From positions 1-64,000 of IMG/VR virus record IMGVR_UViG_3300034093_003497: a DNA stretch of 64,000 nt; one strand, 5' to 3'. The position numbers and the translations under genes are program-made. The notes under the pieces were generated by a model that did no database searches, had not been told where the DNA came from, and saw only the letters and a program-made list of their open reading frames with translations. Each line of letters begins with the position of its first letter. The first letter of the stretch is position 1. The stretch is from a virus. Below are positions 13,853-22,859 of this stretch, in pieces.

Positions 13853-14148
13853 ATAGTTTTATGTGCTAACATTTCGTCTATTATAGATAATATTCGAGAA
13901 CACCAGTCATATATTTCTTGCCAATGTTCAATATCATCGCCGGGGTCCGAAGATTCCGCTGCACCCGGAACTCCAATGTGTCTATATATGTTTGCATCGC
14001 GCATGTCTTCCACAACGTTATTTCTTGTTTCTTCTATCGACTTTCGTGCGCTTTCGGTCAAGGGGGTGCTTCCTTCTCTAAGCTTTTTTAGACCGACATT
14101 CCATCCGGTTTCAATCTCATTGTACATTTGGTCAAGTTTAGATTTCAT
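13849..14148 (-). CDS. Hypothetical helical protein, 99 aa
   Basis: Acidic, mostly helical, no known motif. The start overlaps the stop of the ADP-ribosylglycohydrolase gene (ATGA), so the two are likely co-translated. Confidence 0.6.
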   Translation of the reverse strand: MKSKLDQMYNEIETGWNVGLKKLREGSTPLTESARKSIEETRNNVVEDMRDANIYRHIGVPGAAESSDPGDDIEHWQEIYDWCSRILSIIDEMLAHKTI

Positions 14149-15053
14149 ATTTTTGCGATTAAGTTTTCAATATCATTTAGTCTTGCCAGAGATTGTACCC
14201 ATTCTTTAGGTATTGCAGATTTTCCATAATATGCCCCCAAGATTCCTCCACACACGCTCGCAGTCGTGTCCGTGTCTTCTCCCATATTTACTGCCATCAA
14301 CACACTGTCTTTGTAAGATGGACTATTGAATGCTGCCCAAACTGCCGCTTCCAGTGTGTGTAGACAATACCCATCAGACTTTATATCTTCTAGGTTGTAA
14401 TCTGAGATGTGCTTTATCGAACTCAATAATCTATCAAATTCTTTTGGTGCGAATTTTTCAGTCAATGAGCAAGTATACAAGTGAGCCTCCGACAATGAAC
14501 ATCCACTTAGAATAAGAGAAATCAACATTGTATAATAAGTGCAGGCAAATGCCGATATTTCATGTCCATGGGTAAGTGCAGACCATTCTCCACAGAGTTT
14601 ATATAACTCTTCCGGTTTTGTATGCTTTGAATCCACGAACAGAGCAAGTGGCGCAATCCTCATTAATGCGCCATTTCCGTTGCTTTGTGGCGTATGGGGG
14701 GCGGAAGGCTTACCGTGCTGCATAAAGCCCGCTATTGCGTCTGCTGTGGTGTTTCCAATATCAAATGCGTCGCCGTGTGCAGTCCAATATCCCTCGTTGA
14801 CCCATTTCACGAACTTTTTCAATGCTTCGACCGGTGGTTCCTTGTTTATAAGCGTCTCCAATGTTATAAGAAGTAATGAACCATCATCCGACCATGTTCC
14901 TTTTGGTTGAAAATGTGTGCCAAACGAACGCATGTCAACGACGGGATTTTGACGCAAAACTTCCCGTGGACGAAATTCTACCGGTACTCCAAGTGCATCG
15001 CCTACAAGAGAACCTATAATTAGTCCACTTACATTGTCTTTATTCATAACCAT
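14145..15053 (-). CDS. ADP-ribosylglycohydrolase
   Basis: 302 aa, DraG/ARH family, which removes ADP-ribose from modified proteins or nucleic acid using two Mg2+. Seen: GSLVGDALGVPVEF (about 14-27), W-S-D-D-G-S (family T-D-D site) and GEDTDTTASVCGGILGA near 260-275, the second metal site. Size is typical. It lies in an operon of small early-type genes. Possible roles: reversing host or phage ADP-ribosylation, or undoing NAD-dependent defence marks. The partner transferase may be the protein at 681-2243. Confidence 0.88.
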   Translation of the reverse strand: MVMNKDNVSGLIIGSLVGDALGVPVEFRPREVLRQNPVVDMRSFGTHFQPKGTWSDDGSLLLITLETLINKEPPVEALKKFVKWVNEGYWTAHGDAFDIGNTTADAIAGFMQHGKPSAPHTPQSNGNGALMRIAPLALFVDSKHTKPEELYKLCGEWSALTHGHEISAFACTYYTMLISLILSGCSLSEAHLYTCSLTEKFAPKEFDRLLSSIKHISDYNLEDIKSDGYCLHTLEAAVWAAFNSPSYKDSVLMAVNMGEDTDTTASVCGGILGAYYGKSAIPKEWVQSLARLNDIENLIAKI

Positions 15054-15262
15054 TTCTTCACTTCTTTGTCGTTTTTATATCCACCCTTTTTGGCAACAGA
15101 TTTGATTTCTTTCAATTCTGCTACCTTGATTTCATCTGCCATCACGTTTATCGGATGCATGTTATAAAACTTGCCTTTATCGGTGAGATAAAAGTTGCCC
15201 TTGTCAGTTTCCAGACGAACAGTTGTGTTGTCTGTGAAGAATACAGCGTCGTTGATTTTCAT
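15044..15262 (-). CDS. Hypothetical protein, 72 aa
   Basis: Small, basic C-terminus (KKGGYKNDKEVKKWL), no recognised domain. It overlaps the hydrolase gene and the 2H phosphoesterase gene by a few bases, indicating tight coupling. Confidence 0.55.
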   Translation of the reverse strand: MKINDAVFFTDNTTVRLETDKGNFYLTDKGKFYNMHPINVMADEIKVAELKEIKSVAKKGGYKNDKEVKKWL

Positions 15263-15660
15263 TGTAGTTCTGTCACGACGCCTTTTAGCGTTGGTCCTTT
15301 TTCAACTGTAAGCCATTCAGTGATTTTGTTGCTGTCAACTGGCTTTCCACCATTTTTAACATTTACTGCCACAGTGATATGAGGAATTTTGTTTTCACTA
15401 TGAAAACCAACAACACGCACAGCAACAGCCTTGTCACTCATTCCATAATGAGTGATTTCAAGGTTTTGTTCTGTGCCAAGATATTGTTTAACAAACTCGG
15501 GAGTGCCGCCAAACTTTATTGTCATATGATGACAAATCATTTTCCAACCATTGTCACGAACAACAATGGGTAATCTAACGCCATTGATTTTGATATTTTT
15601 ATCTGCCCATGCTGATAGAGCAAGTTGAGATTTTTCGTCTAATAATACTGCTGAATACAT
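15259..15660 (-). CDS. 2H phosphoesterase-like protein
   Basis: 133 aa with two H-x-T motifs, H45-M-T47 and H94-I-T96, each in a hydrophobic strand (HHMTIKF, PHITVAVN), the mark of 2H phosphoesterases. Members open 2',3'-cyclic phosphates in RNA repair; phage Acb1 degrades cyclic nucleotide signals of CBASS defence. The GGKPVDSN stretch after the second motif resembles cyclic-phosphodiesterase members. Both roles fit a phage rich in RNA-repair enzymes; the sequence does not decide. Confidence 0.72.
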   Translation of the reverse strand: MYSAVLLDEKSQLALSAWADKNIKINGVRLPIVVRDNGWKMICHHMTIKFGGTPEFVKQYLGTEQNLEITHYGMSDKAVAVRVVGFHSENKIPHITVAVNVKNGGKPVDSNKITEWLTVEKGPTLKGVVTELQ

Positions 15661-15664
15661 AATT

Positions 15665-16618
15665 TTATTTGGTTGAATTTAAAACTTTGCTGATACACGC
15701 GGCGAAACAAATTTCCTTGTCTACAACCTGTGCGTCTTGGAACTGGCTGTCGGCCAGAATAACAACAACTTCCACGACATTCTCGGGTGCATATACTTCA
15801 ACTTGTTCGTACATATATGTATAAAAATCGGAATAACTTTTGATTGAATTATTCGCCATCAATTGCCGAATGTCCGTGAACGCCCGTTTCGTATCTTTAT
15901 TCATCAAGTGTGCCAGTAGCTTCGTTTTAAGGTCGCCCTGCGCAACATCCTCCGTTGCCACTTTCAATTCGCCGCTAATCACATTCCGCTGGGCTGTGTT
16001 TATCACCGCCCGGATATCTGGGTAATGAGATTGAACGATTAACGCGATGTCCTTTTTCTCGAACTTCACATTTTCTGCGGTCAATATTCTTAATAGCGTC
16101 ATCGCCACTTCGTTTTTCGACGGTGGAGTAATTGAGAATAGTTGGCAGCGAGAAATAATCGGGTCAACTATTCTCTCGTGATGGTTTGCGGTTAATATAA
16201 ACCTAGTATGTTCACTGAAAGTTTCCATCGTATTACGCAAACCAGCTTGACCGGCTGGAGTAAAATAGTCGGCCTCATCCAATATAATAATCTTCAAATT
16301 GTTGAATCCAATTGTAGACGCGAAATTCTTGATTTTTACGCGAACCGTCTCGATTCCATTTTCATCCGATGCGTTGATATACATTACATCACATTTGATG
16401 CTGCTAGCAATTAGTTTTGCTAATGTCGTCTTGCCTGTTCCCGCACTTCCATAAAACAACAGATGTGGAATATCATTATTCGCGATATATTGTTTTATTT
16501 TTGCTTTTAGTGTGTCGTTTCCAACATATTGGTCAAGTCCAATAGGTCTATACTTCTCCACCCAGAGAGTATGTGCTACTGGAGATTGTGCAGTTTCGTC
16601 TATTTCTATAAAACTCAT
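15665..16618 (-). CDS. Sliding clamp loader, gp44-like AAA+ ATPase
   Basis: 317 aa. Walker A GSAGTGKTT, Walker B IIILDEADYF, sensor TANH and the S-R-C motif identify an RFC/gp44-type subunit. It loads the clamp encoded next door using ATP. N-terminal LWVEKYRP is also typical. A gp62-like partner was not recognised in this window. It lies between the clamp gene and the 2H gene, one base after the clamp stop. Confidence 0.93.
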   Translation of the reverse strand: MSFIEIDETAQSPVAHTLWVEKYRPIGLDQYVGNDTLKAKIKQYIANNDIPHLLFYGSAGTGKTTLAKLIASSIKCDVMYINASDENGIETVRVKIKNFASTIGFNNLKIIILDEADYFTPAGQAGLRNTMETFSEHTRFILTANHHERIVDPIISRCQLFSITPPSKNEVAMTLLRILTAENVKFEKKDIALIVQSHYPDIRAVINTAQRNVISGELKVATEDVAQGDLKTKLLAHLMNKDTKRAFTDIRQLMANNSIKSYSDFYTYMYEQVEVYAPENVVEVVVILADSQFQDAQVVDKEICFAACISKVLNSTK

Positions 16619-16619
16619 A

Positions 16620-17339
16620 TTATTTAATCGCGGTCTTTAACAAATAGTAATCGGCAACATAATCTGCGCACGTGAAATTCACGTGTCCGATTCCGTCGGT
16701 GTTGATTTTCAATACACTTGGCGTTCCACGGTTTCTTAACAAAATATCCTTGAAATAGTTGGCATTAAAGGTGATATCCTTCTTGGGAGCGGGCACTCCG
16801 ACTGGTGTTGCCACCAACTTAATCCTATTGCTATTGATGTTACTGTGTCCAACGATTACTTCGACCGCTCCCTTGTCATTCATCATTATGGTGAATGTTT
16901 CGGCCTCCAACAGCGCGGACTTAGCCCGAATGAATCTTTCCATAAAACTATCATCCAGTGCAAGTTCCAAGTCGAATACAATGGTGTTTGGAACACTCAC
17001 TGTTCTGGGGATAACCGACAAATCGGCCAACATATACAAAGATTCTGCTGTCTTGTCCTTAAAAGAAAAACTTACATTTCTTCCGTTTACCTTGTCGATT
17101 CCGATATTCAATGTGTCATCGAAAATACTCAGCATCTTTTTGAGTTGTGCAGTATCATGGACTGCATATTCCCCGGCCTCGATTGGTAAATTTTTGTATT
17201 CGATGCATCCGGCCAAACTTTTATCGTCGGTCACAATTTTAGCTTTTAGGTTGGTTCCGTCAGAAACCAACTTAACTTTTTCTACCGTGCCGGATAGATT
17301 ATATAGCTCAATAAAACGTAGTAGGCTGCTTTTTTGCAT
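16620..17339 (-). CDS. Sliding clamp, gp45-like
   Basis: 239 aa, length and layout of T4 gp45: two similar halves, beta-rich, acidic outer face. It holds the DNA polymerase on DNA as a ring and in T4 also activates late transcription. Its place between polymerase and clamp loader genes is the T4 order. A sigma-70-like promoter lies upstream. Confidence 0.9.
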   Translation of the reverse strand: MQKSSLLRFIELYNLSGTVEKVKLVSDGTNLKAKIVTDDKSLAGCIEYKNLPIEAGEYAVHDTAQLKKMLSIFDDTLNIGIDKVNGRNVSFSFKDKTAESLYMLADLSVIPRTVSVPNTIVFDLELALDDSFMERFIRAKSALLEAETFTIMMNDKGAVEVIVGHSNINSNRIKLVATPVGVPAPKKDITFNANYFKDILLRNRGTPSVLKINTDGIGHVNFTCADYVADYYLLKTAIK

Positions 17340-17354
17340 AATAAATATTGTTCG

Positions 17355-17382
17355 ATGTTACATTTCCAAGAACGTTTGTCAA
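17355..17382 (-). promoter_or_regulatory. Sigma-70-like promoter of the clamp gene
   Basis: Minus strand TTGACA, 16 bases, TAACAT, leaving a leader of about nine bases. It overlaps the end of the polymerase-clamp intergenic region. Confidence 0.55.
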
Positions 17383-17384
17383 CG

Positions 17385-19940
17385 TTAATCGTCAAATGTG
17401 AAAAATTGTTGAACGGCCTCAATTTCGTCGCAATAAAAATCCCAACGCAATGCTTCGTAGAATGCTTTCAATTTCTTTTCCAATTCCGAGTTCCATATAG
17501 CTTCTCGGTCGATGTATGTCAAAATAAAATCCATTATTACTTGTGGGTCTTTTCCGTCATCTTTGAACGCCATACCATTCAACCCAAATGGATTGTCTCT
17601 GAGATAAACCCACTTGATTTTTCCTCCGCTCAATATCGGCTCGGTTCCACCCTCATTATAATTCTTCAACATGTCGTTATATGCAAGTGAAGCTTTACAT
17701 TGTGCCGTGGCCCCATACACAAACTGGAATGGCTCCCGGCTTGGTGGATTAAAGTTTGTCTTAGCGGCAGTATTTGAGATGAATCTAACGGATGTATTTT
17801 TTGCCACGTCCTCTAAATTGAATGATGGCATTGTTCGCTTGAACTCCAATACCTTAGTGTTTAGAGCCAAATTAGTAGTACCTTTGAGAATATCGGACAA
17901 TACAGAACTCATGAAATCTCGGAATTTCCTCGGATAAGACGACCTAACAACGTCTAGTCCCTTGATTTCAATGTCGTCCATGTCTTTGCTTTCTTCCATG
18001 TTATACACTTTATGCATGGCATAACGCTTTTTAACAACCCAGAAAGCGGACTGTGCCACAACATCGGCGGCGATTTTGATTCGATTGTCGGTCGAGTTGA
18101 ACATTCTCAACATCATGACGACGTAAAAATTATTTAAATCCGCCTCAACTTCTTTGATAGTTTTAATTGCGTACGGTTTAATGTCCACAATTTTGTCATG
18201 TATTGCCAGCGAGTTTATGTCCAAGTACAATGAGTCGGTATCAATGTAAACTACATAGTCCTTGTCTGTACTATTGCAACGTTTATTGAATTTACCATTT
18301 ACGTACTTCGCCGAAGTTTTAATGATATCTTGCCCAGTTAATGTAACTGCGGCGGCATTGTCTAAGTCGTAAAATCTAAACACAGACAATCCCAATACAC
18401 CATACAGAGAATTCAACAGAATCTTCTGCACGTGTTGTCGCCTCTTCCAGAAAACGTAGTCAGCCTTATCCTCCGGTGAATTACTTTTCTTCATGCGATT
18501 GCTCGCGTCTTTCATCTTGGTTTTAAACTCCAGACGTTCGGCGAACCACGTTTTCAAAATATCGGGAATACAACCGAGCTTGTTTTGATCGTAAACTACG
18601 CCGTTTGAACTCACAGATAGATTGTTCTCCGTCACAATTTCCGAGAACTGTGCGTATGTATATGGGTCACCGGCAAATTGAATTGTATCGGCAGACTTCT
18701 TGATTAATTTCTCAGGACTCCACTCGGCTATAACATCCAGCTTTGTCTCGGGCGAAATATTCAAACTCATAATAACCGATGGATACAGCGAATTGATGTC
18801 CGCGCTACAAATCCAATCGTATCTACCGGGGATTGGGTCTTTTACATAAGCACCCTCAAATCCAACGTCGTCGTCATCATCATCTCCGTCGGAAATTGCT
18901 AAATCGTCTATATCTTCTTCGGACTTTGGTCGTTTGTTTGGTGCAACCAAATGCTTTCTCCTAAGATACGTTAGCAACGCGCCTTCCAAGAATTTGGACG
19001 ACACATGAAACTCTTCATAACCCACGTGACATACGTGACAAATCGACATCGCCAATTCAATAAATTGGAGAGAATCATTCAGTCGTTTGATTAACACAAC
19101 GTCGTGTAAATTATACTCGATGAATTTTTTAATGTCTGTGCGTTTTAAGCTATCAAGCGACCCTTGATACACAATCTTTCCCTCTTTCAACTCCTCTTTT
19201 GCGACGGTATCTAGTCGATAGTTTGGTAGGTTCTTTCCGCTATACTTTTTATATAGAACAAGATAATCCAGACAATTGACTCCGGCAATCGTCATCTTGT
19301 CTTTATATTTATTGAAATAGCAAACATTGATAGGAGATAAACCATTTTTTGCGCCATCTCCTAACACGGCGTCCAATCGAGCCGATAGATACATGAAGTC
19401 AAATCCATCAGTATTCCACCCAGTGGCAATCGTCGGGTTCACGCTGCGCCATCTCTTAAGAAACTCCGTCAACAGTGACTGCTCAGTTCGATATCCTAAA
19501 ATATTAATATTTCCGGTCACTTCGTCCGCCACAACGTTTTCCTCGTCCAAAACAAGACAGTAATACTTGTCGTTCGCATCATCCCTCAATGCAATAGCGG
19601 TGATTTTTTGCTCCGGAATTTCTATGTTGGGATATCCTCCGGTGGAATCCGTTTCAATGTCCAAAATTGCAATCCGGTGATTTATGCTCATTTCATCACT
19701 GTCGGTGTACGCATCAATCAGAACGCGGGTATCCCACGGAACGTCGGATTCAAATAATGATGGGTCTTTGAAATTATACTTCTCTACCCGGTCTAGCTTA
19801 TCGCCATAAATCGACATATACTTCCCATTTTGGGAACGTTTATATGCGTATGGCTTGTGTTTAAAATTTACATATCCATTTATATCGTCCCATAGATGAA
19901 CAATGCCGGTCTTGTGCTCGCAGTAAATAGCTTGGTACAT
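17385..19940 (-). CDS. DNA polymerase, family B (gp43-like)
   Basis: 851 aa from the ATG before YQAIYCEHK; a longer in-frame start (20087) would overlap the kinase gene by 125 bases and add no family-like sequence. 3'-5' exonuclease: ILDIETD, GWNTDGFDF, YNLHDVVL. Polymerase: motif A DINSLYPSVIMS, motif B KILLNSLYG, motif C YIDTDSLYL with the catalytic D-T-D. A thumb domain follows. It copies the phage genome with the clamp and loader encoded downstream. Confidence 0.94.
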   Translation of the reverse strand: MYQAIYCEHKTGIVHLWDDINGYVNFKHKPYAYKRSQNGKYMSIYGDKLDRVEKYNFKDPSLFESDVPWDTRVLIDAYTDSDEMSINHRIAILDIETDSTGGYPNIEIPEQKITAIALRDDANDKYYCLVLDEENVVADEVTGNINILGYRTEQSLLTEFLKRWRSVNPTIATGWNTDGFDFMYLSARLDAVLGDGAKNGLSPINVCYFNKYKDKMTIAGVNCLDYLVLYKKYSGKNLPNYRLDTVAKEELKEGKIVYQGSLDSLKRTDIKKFIEYNLHDVVLIKRLNDSLQFIELAMSICHVCHVGYEEFHVSSKFLEGALLTYLRRKHLVAPNKRPKSEEDIDDLAISDGDDDDDDVGFEGAYVKDPIPGRYDWICSADINSLYPSVIMSLNISPETKLDVIAEWSPEKLIKKSADTIQFAGDPYTYAQFSEIVTENNLSVSSNGVVYDQNKLGCIPDILKTWFAERLEFKTKMKDASNRMKKSNSPEDKADYVFWKRRQHVQKILLNSLYGVLGLSVFRFYDLDNAAAVTLTGQDIIKTSAKYVNGKFNKRCNSTDKDYVVYIDTDSLYLDINSLAIHDKIVDIKPYAIKTIKEVEADLNNFYVVMMLRMFNSTDNRIKIAADVVAQSAFWVVKKRYAMHKVYNMEESKDMDDIEIKGLDVVRSSYPRKFRDFMSSVLSDILKGTTNLALNTKVLEFKRTMPSFNLEDVAKNTSVRFISNTAAKTNFNPPSREPFQFVYGATAQCKASLAYNDMLKNYNEGGTEPILSGGKIKWVYLRDNPFGLNGMAFKDDGKDPQVIMDFILTYIDREAIWNSELEKKLKAFYEALRWDFYCDEIEAVQQFFTFDD

Positions 19941-19962
19941 ATTGGAACAGTTTGACTCGGTG

Positions 19963-20409
19963 TTATACCACGGAAACCGCATCAAATCCCTCAGAACGAG
20001 TCGGGGCGTGTAGCTTAGATGCTTGCTTGTCGATAACCCACTCCGGAACTTGGCGCAAACGAGAAGAATTTCTCTGTTTAGCGACATTGACTGGCGTATC
20101 TACAAAATAAGCATTGATGAGCGCCGAGTTGGCTTTGCCAATCTCGACCCAATCCTTACGGTCCTTGATAGACAGACTGGTCGCGTCGATAATAACATTC
20201 TTTCCCTCCGCCAAATACTTCGCGACGCGGTCCTTGGCAACGGAAAATACTCGACCATTTTGGGTCTGGTCTTGTGCATCTCCGCTCAATTCCACGCGAA
20301 TTGCATCGGTCTCGACCAGTTCGGCTGAAAAGTCGGTCTTCAACTTGTTGGAATAGGTGCTCTTTCCAGAGCCGCTAATTCCTACCATAACAAATAAATT
20401 GGGTTTCAT
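19963..20409 (-). CDS. Polynucleotide kinase-like P-loop kinase
   Basis: 148 aa, equal to the 5'-kinase half of T4 Pnkp: Walker A GISGSGKST, NVIIDATSLSIKDR, and an R-x-x-R near the end. No phosphatase half is fused; a HAD-type protein lies at 62.4 kb. It would phosphorylate 5'-OH ends for RNA ligase. The promoter -10 box TAAGAT ends six bases before the ATG, so the mRNA is probably leaderless. The stop is 22 bases before the polymerase start. Confidence 0.8.
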   Translation of the reverse strand: MKPNLFVMVGISGSGKSTYSNKLKTDFSAELVETDAIRVELSGDAQDQTQNGRVFSVAKDRVAKYLAEGKNVIIDATSLSIKDRKDWVEIGKANSALINAYFVDTPVNVAKQRNSSRLRQVPEWVIDKQASKLHAPTRSEGFDAVSVV

Positions 20410-20415
20410 ATACCC

Positions 20416-20443
20416 ATCTTAGATAATTTTTATTAGATGTCAA
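20416..20443 (-). promoter_or_regulatory. Sigma-70-like promoter, leaderless spacing
   Basis: Minus strand TTGACA, 16 bases, TAAGAT, then GGGTAT and the ATG. Transcription would start at or next to the start codon. Confidence 0.6.
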
Positions 20444-21057
20444 GAAAGTTTCGAAAATACCCAGTCGCGCTTGATGGTTTTTATATGAGAAAATCCCAAC
20501 TCTCCGAGCAGTTTTACCGTATTTGCGTCGGAATGTCCATACCGCTTTCCCAACCCCTTTAACTCCAATACAACAATAGGATTACTTCGCAATAAAGTAG
20601 CTTTTGCTCCCAATATCGCATCATGTTCACTTCCCTCCACGTCCAGTTGTATAAGACTAACTTCGGACAAATTTAAACTATCTATAGTTATTCTTTCTGT
20701 GTCCGCCCCATCTTTAACTTGGTGCGCTCCAACATTATTCGGTTTCAGTCTATCTATTGATACTTTTCCCGGAATTGCTCCAAGCGCGCAATTTTTTGCA
20801 TGTATATTATTTATACCGACCAAATTTTTTTCAAGGGCTTGCCAATTTTCCAAGTCGGGTTCAAATGTGTACACCGAGTCGAATATAGTAGATAGCTTTT
20901 TTGGCCAAATTCCGAGATTTCCTCCCGCTTGGATACACACCCGCTTGGTCTTGCAAAGGTTGGCGAGTTCATCGACGGCCTCGACTTCTTTTAACACCGC
21001 CTGAAAGCAGTGTGTATCTATTTCAGGAACCCACCAATTATTTTTTAATATTATCAT
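20440..21057 (-). CDS. FkbM-family methyltransferase
   Basis: 205 aa. IQAGGNLGIWPKKLS is the SAM-binding loop, FEPD the acidic motif, and IQLDVEGSEHDAILGA the FkbM signature. Such enzymes methylate sugars or peptides. It ends the glycan-modification cluster 26.6-20.4 kb and its start overlaps the glycosyltransferase upstream, so it probably O-methylates a sugar added by these enzymes. Confidence 0.85.
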   Translation of the reverse strand: MIILKNNWWVPEIDTHCFQAVLKEVEAVDELANLCKTKRVCIQAGGNLGIWPKKLSTIFDSVYTFEPDLENWQALEKNLVGINNIHAKNCALGAIPGKVSIDRLKPNNVGAHQVKDGADTERITIDSLNLSEVSLIQLDVEGSEHDAILGAKATLLRSNPIVVLELKGLGKRYGHSDANTVKLLGELGFSHIKTIKRDWVFSKLS

Positions 21058-21664
21058 AAGGAATTTGAGTTTGTTGCCATGGTCTGGGTAATCCGTGAAA
21101 TATCACTATTTTAGTTTCCGGTGGTATTGGTTTACCTCTGAGATGTGCTTTATAACTCATAATATTGTTTGGCAATATATCTTGATAATACGCAGCTCTG
21201 GTTTTCCCAAGTTGTGCATATATAAAATCTTGGTCTCCTTTGTATAATTTAATATATTTCTCGGGAGACTCCAGAAATGTTTTATATAACTCACTCATAT
21301 CTCCACGCCACGACATCACACTTGATTGCATTGAGTGTGGGTCTTTCTTCCCGATGAAAACATCTCGTAATATACAGAATTCGGGGACTAACATTTTTTC
21401 TACTATAGAATCTAAATTATTTATTATAATAGTATCCAAGTCAAAATAAATGACTGGTCCCGGTATTTTAAAAAGTTCCAATTTAGACCACCAACCGGAC
21501 CAGCCGTCGGTGAGGGGGATTCGCTCAACTCCACATTCTACATCCGATAAACATACGAACGAATGTTCGACCGATAAATGTTTTTTTACGGACGCTTCTA
21601 GAATAGCGACATGTGAAGCATTATAATCTCCACCCGACCTTAATACAGATGCTATTGTTATCAT
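21038..21664 (-). CDS. Glycosyltransferase, GT-A fold with DxD
   Basis: 208 aa. PVIYFDLDTIII holds the D-x-D sugar-nucleotide/metal site of GT8-like enzymes; WSGWWSKLELF and GDQDFIYAQL (with Q-D) are also usual. Uses a nucleotide sugar; acceptor unknown, probably a phage structural protein or glycan. Confidence 0.82.
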   Translation of the reverse strand: MITIASVLRSGGDYNASHVAILEASVKKHLSVEHSFVCLSDVECGVERIPLTDGWSGWWSKLELFKIPGPVIYFDLDTIIINNLDSIVEKMLVPEFCILRDVFIGKKDPHSMQSSVMSWRGDMSELYKTFLESPEKYIKLYKGDQDFIYAQLGKTRAAYYQDILPNNIMSYKAHLRGKPIPPETKIVIFHGLPRPWQQTQIPYDNIKK

Positions 21665-21666
21665 AA

Positions 21667-22248
21667 TTAGTTAAAATTTACCTTGGCATTATATTTGGCA
21701 CACGCCTTTATTATACTCTCAATCAAATCATCTTTCCGCTGCCCGTCCCAATTGTTCTTAAATTTTACTTGTTCTTTTGGTAATATATCTAATACGGTCT
21801 GGTGATATCCATTTCCTTTTCCTATCCCATACAACTCAAATTGCTTCACATTTTCATATTTTAATAAATATCCCACTGCCATTCCAGCCGAGGTATTTGC
21901 TCTCTCCGGTGTTGGCAAATCGGGGTTCTGGGGCTTCCATGTGAACAAATTGTAGATTATAAAATTTATTGGTTTCCCCGGAAATTTATCAACTACTCGC
22001 TTATAAGTTATATCGGCGCGAGGAATTCCTTGTACGTGCGGATGCTCGGGTATTGCTATGTTTTTAACATGGTTGAACTTTTCGTCGGCCATTCCTTCCA
22101 ACCCTTCTACATCGTTTGCGAAAATATAGTCCAATTCATCTATAAACATAGCCCCGTGGTTGATTCCAACCAAAATGTCGTTTGGAAAATCTGCCCTTTT
22201 TATCGACTTTGCCGTGGTGCCTTTTCCTACTATGTGCGCAGTCTTCAT
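21667..22248 (-). CDS. DUF115-like glycan enzyme
   Basis: 193 aa. The N-terminal HIVGKGTTAKSIKR nucleotide loop, NTSAGMAVGYLLKYE and YGIGKGNGYH resemble the DUF115/MptE-type fold found in glycosyltransferase loci. The reaction is unknown. Overlaps with neighbours mark one operon. Confidence 0.6.
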   Translation of the reverse strand: MKTAHIVGKGTTAKSIKRADFPNDILVGINHGAMFIDELDYIFANDVEGLEGMADEKFNHVKNIAIPEHPHVQGIPRADITYKRVVDKFPGKPINFIIYNLFTWKPQNPDLPTPERANTSAGMAVGYLLKYENVKQFELYGIGKGNGYHQTVLDILPKEQVKFKNNWDGQRKDDLIESIIKACAKYNAKVNFN

Positions 22249-22859
22249 ATTTTTTTGTCGTTTGGATTAATCTTGGCGGTCAAATTGTTCCCGTGAACCG
22301 TCCATTTAACAAGTCCACTAGGCAAATCTTTGACAACTGGGACGTGTTTCCAGTATTCATTATGTTTAAAATCCATTATACCGCGAACTTTTAATTTTTG
22401 ACACAGGCTCAAAAACATAGAAGTTTTAAATGGGCCGTATTTAGTCATTGAGTATTCGTGTCCGCTGCTTATTTCATATTTGGTTGGCTGGGCCTGTATT
22501 AGAAATGTATCGCAAAGTTTCGATTCCTCCAAATAACATTTCTGAATGTCGTCAATATAACTGTCGGCCATCCAGTCGTCGCAATCGTGTCGAGTTTGAA
22601 TCTCGGCACCAGTATTCATTAGCAACTTAGAAAACTCCAATAGTGACCCGCATACGCAGGTTATTATATGCACACCAGAATCTTTAAATGCGTTTTCTAT
22701 TACATCTTTATGTTGGGGGTGTATCATTATGTACACAGAAAAATTTTTGTTAGTTTGTGTGGATAATGATGGTATGTATACGGACCGCATCACCGATAAA
22801 TATTTATCGAATAATATCGAGTCTTCAAAACTACATCTTGTTGCTATAATGTGCTTCAT
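22245..22859 (-). CDS. Putative rhamnosyltransferase-type glycosyltransferase
   Basis: 204 aa. TRCSFEDSILFDKYL at the start and TRHDCDDWM (D-x-x-D-D) in the middle match the putative rhamnosyl-transferase group common in phage glycan clusters. Sugar and acceptor are not known. One-base overlap with the methyltransferase upstream. Confidence 0.75.
   Translation of the reverse strand: MKHIIATRCSFEDSILFDKYLSVMRSVYIPSLSTQTNKNFSVYIMIHPQHKDVIENAFKDSGVHIITCVCGSLLEFSKLLMNTGAEIQTRHDCDDWMADSYIDDIQKCYLEESKLCDTFLIQAQPTKYEISSGHEYSMTKYGPFKTSMFLSLCQKLKVRGIMDFKHNEYWKHVPVVKDLPSGLVKWTVHGNNLTAKINPNDKKI

Noticed and set aside
19941-20087. Longer start for the family B polymerase (20087)
   Set aside because: It would overlap the kinase gene by 125 bases and adds no polymerase-like sequence; ATG 19940 fits the 22-base gap.
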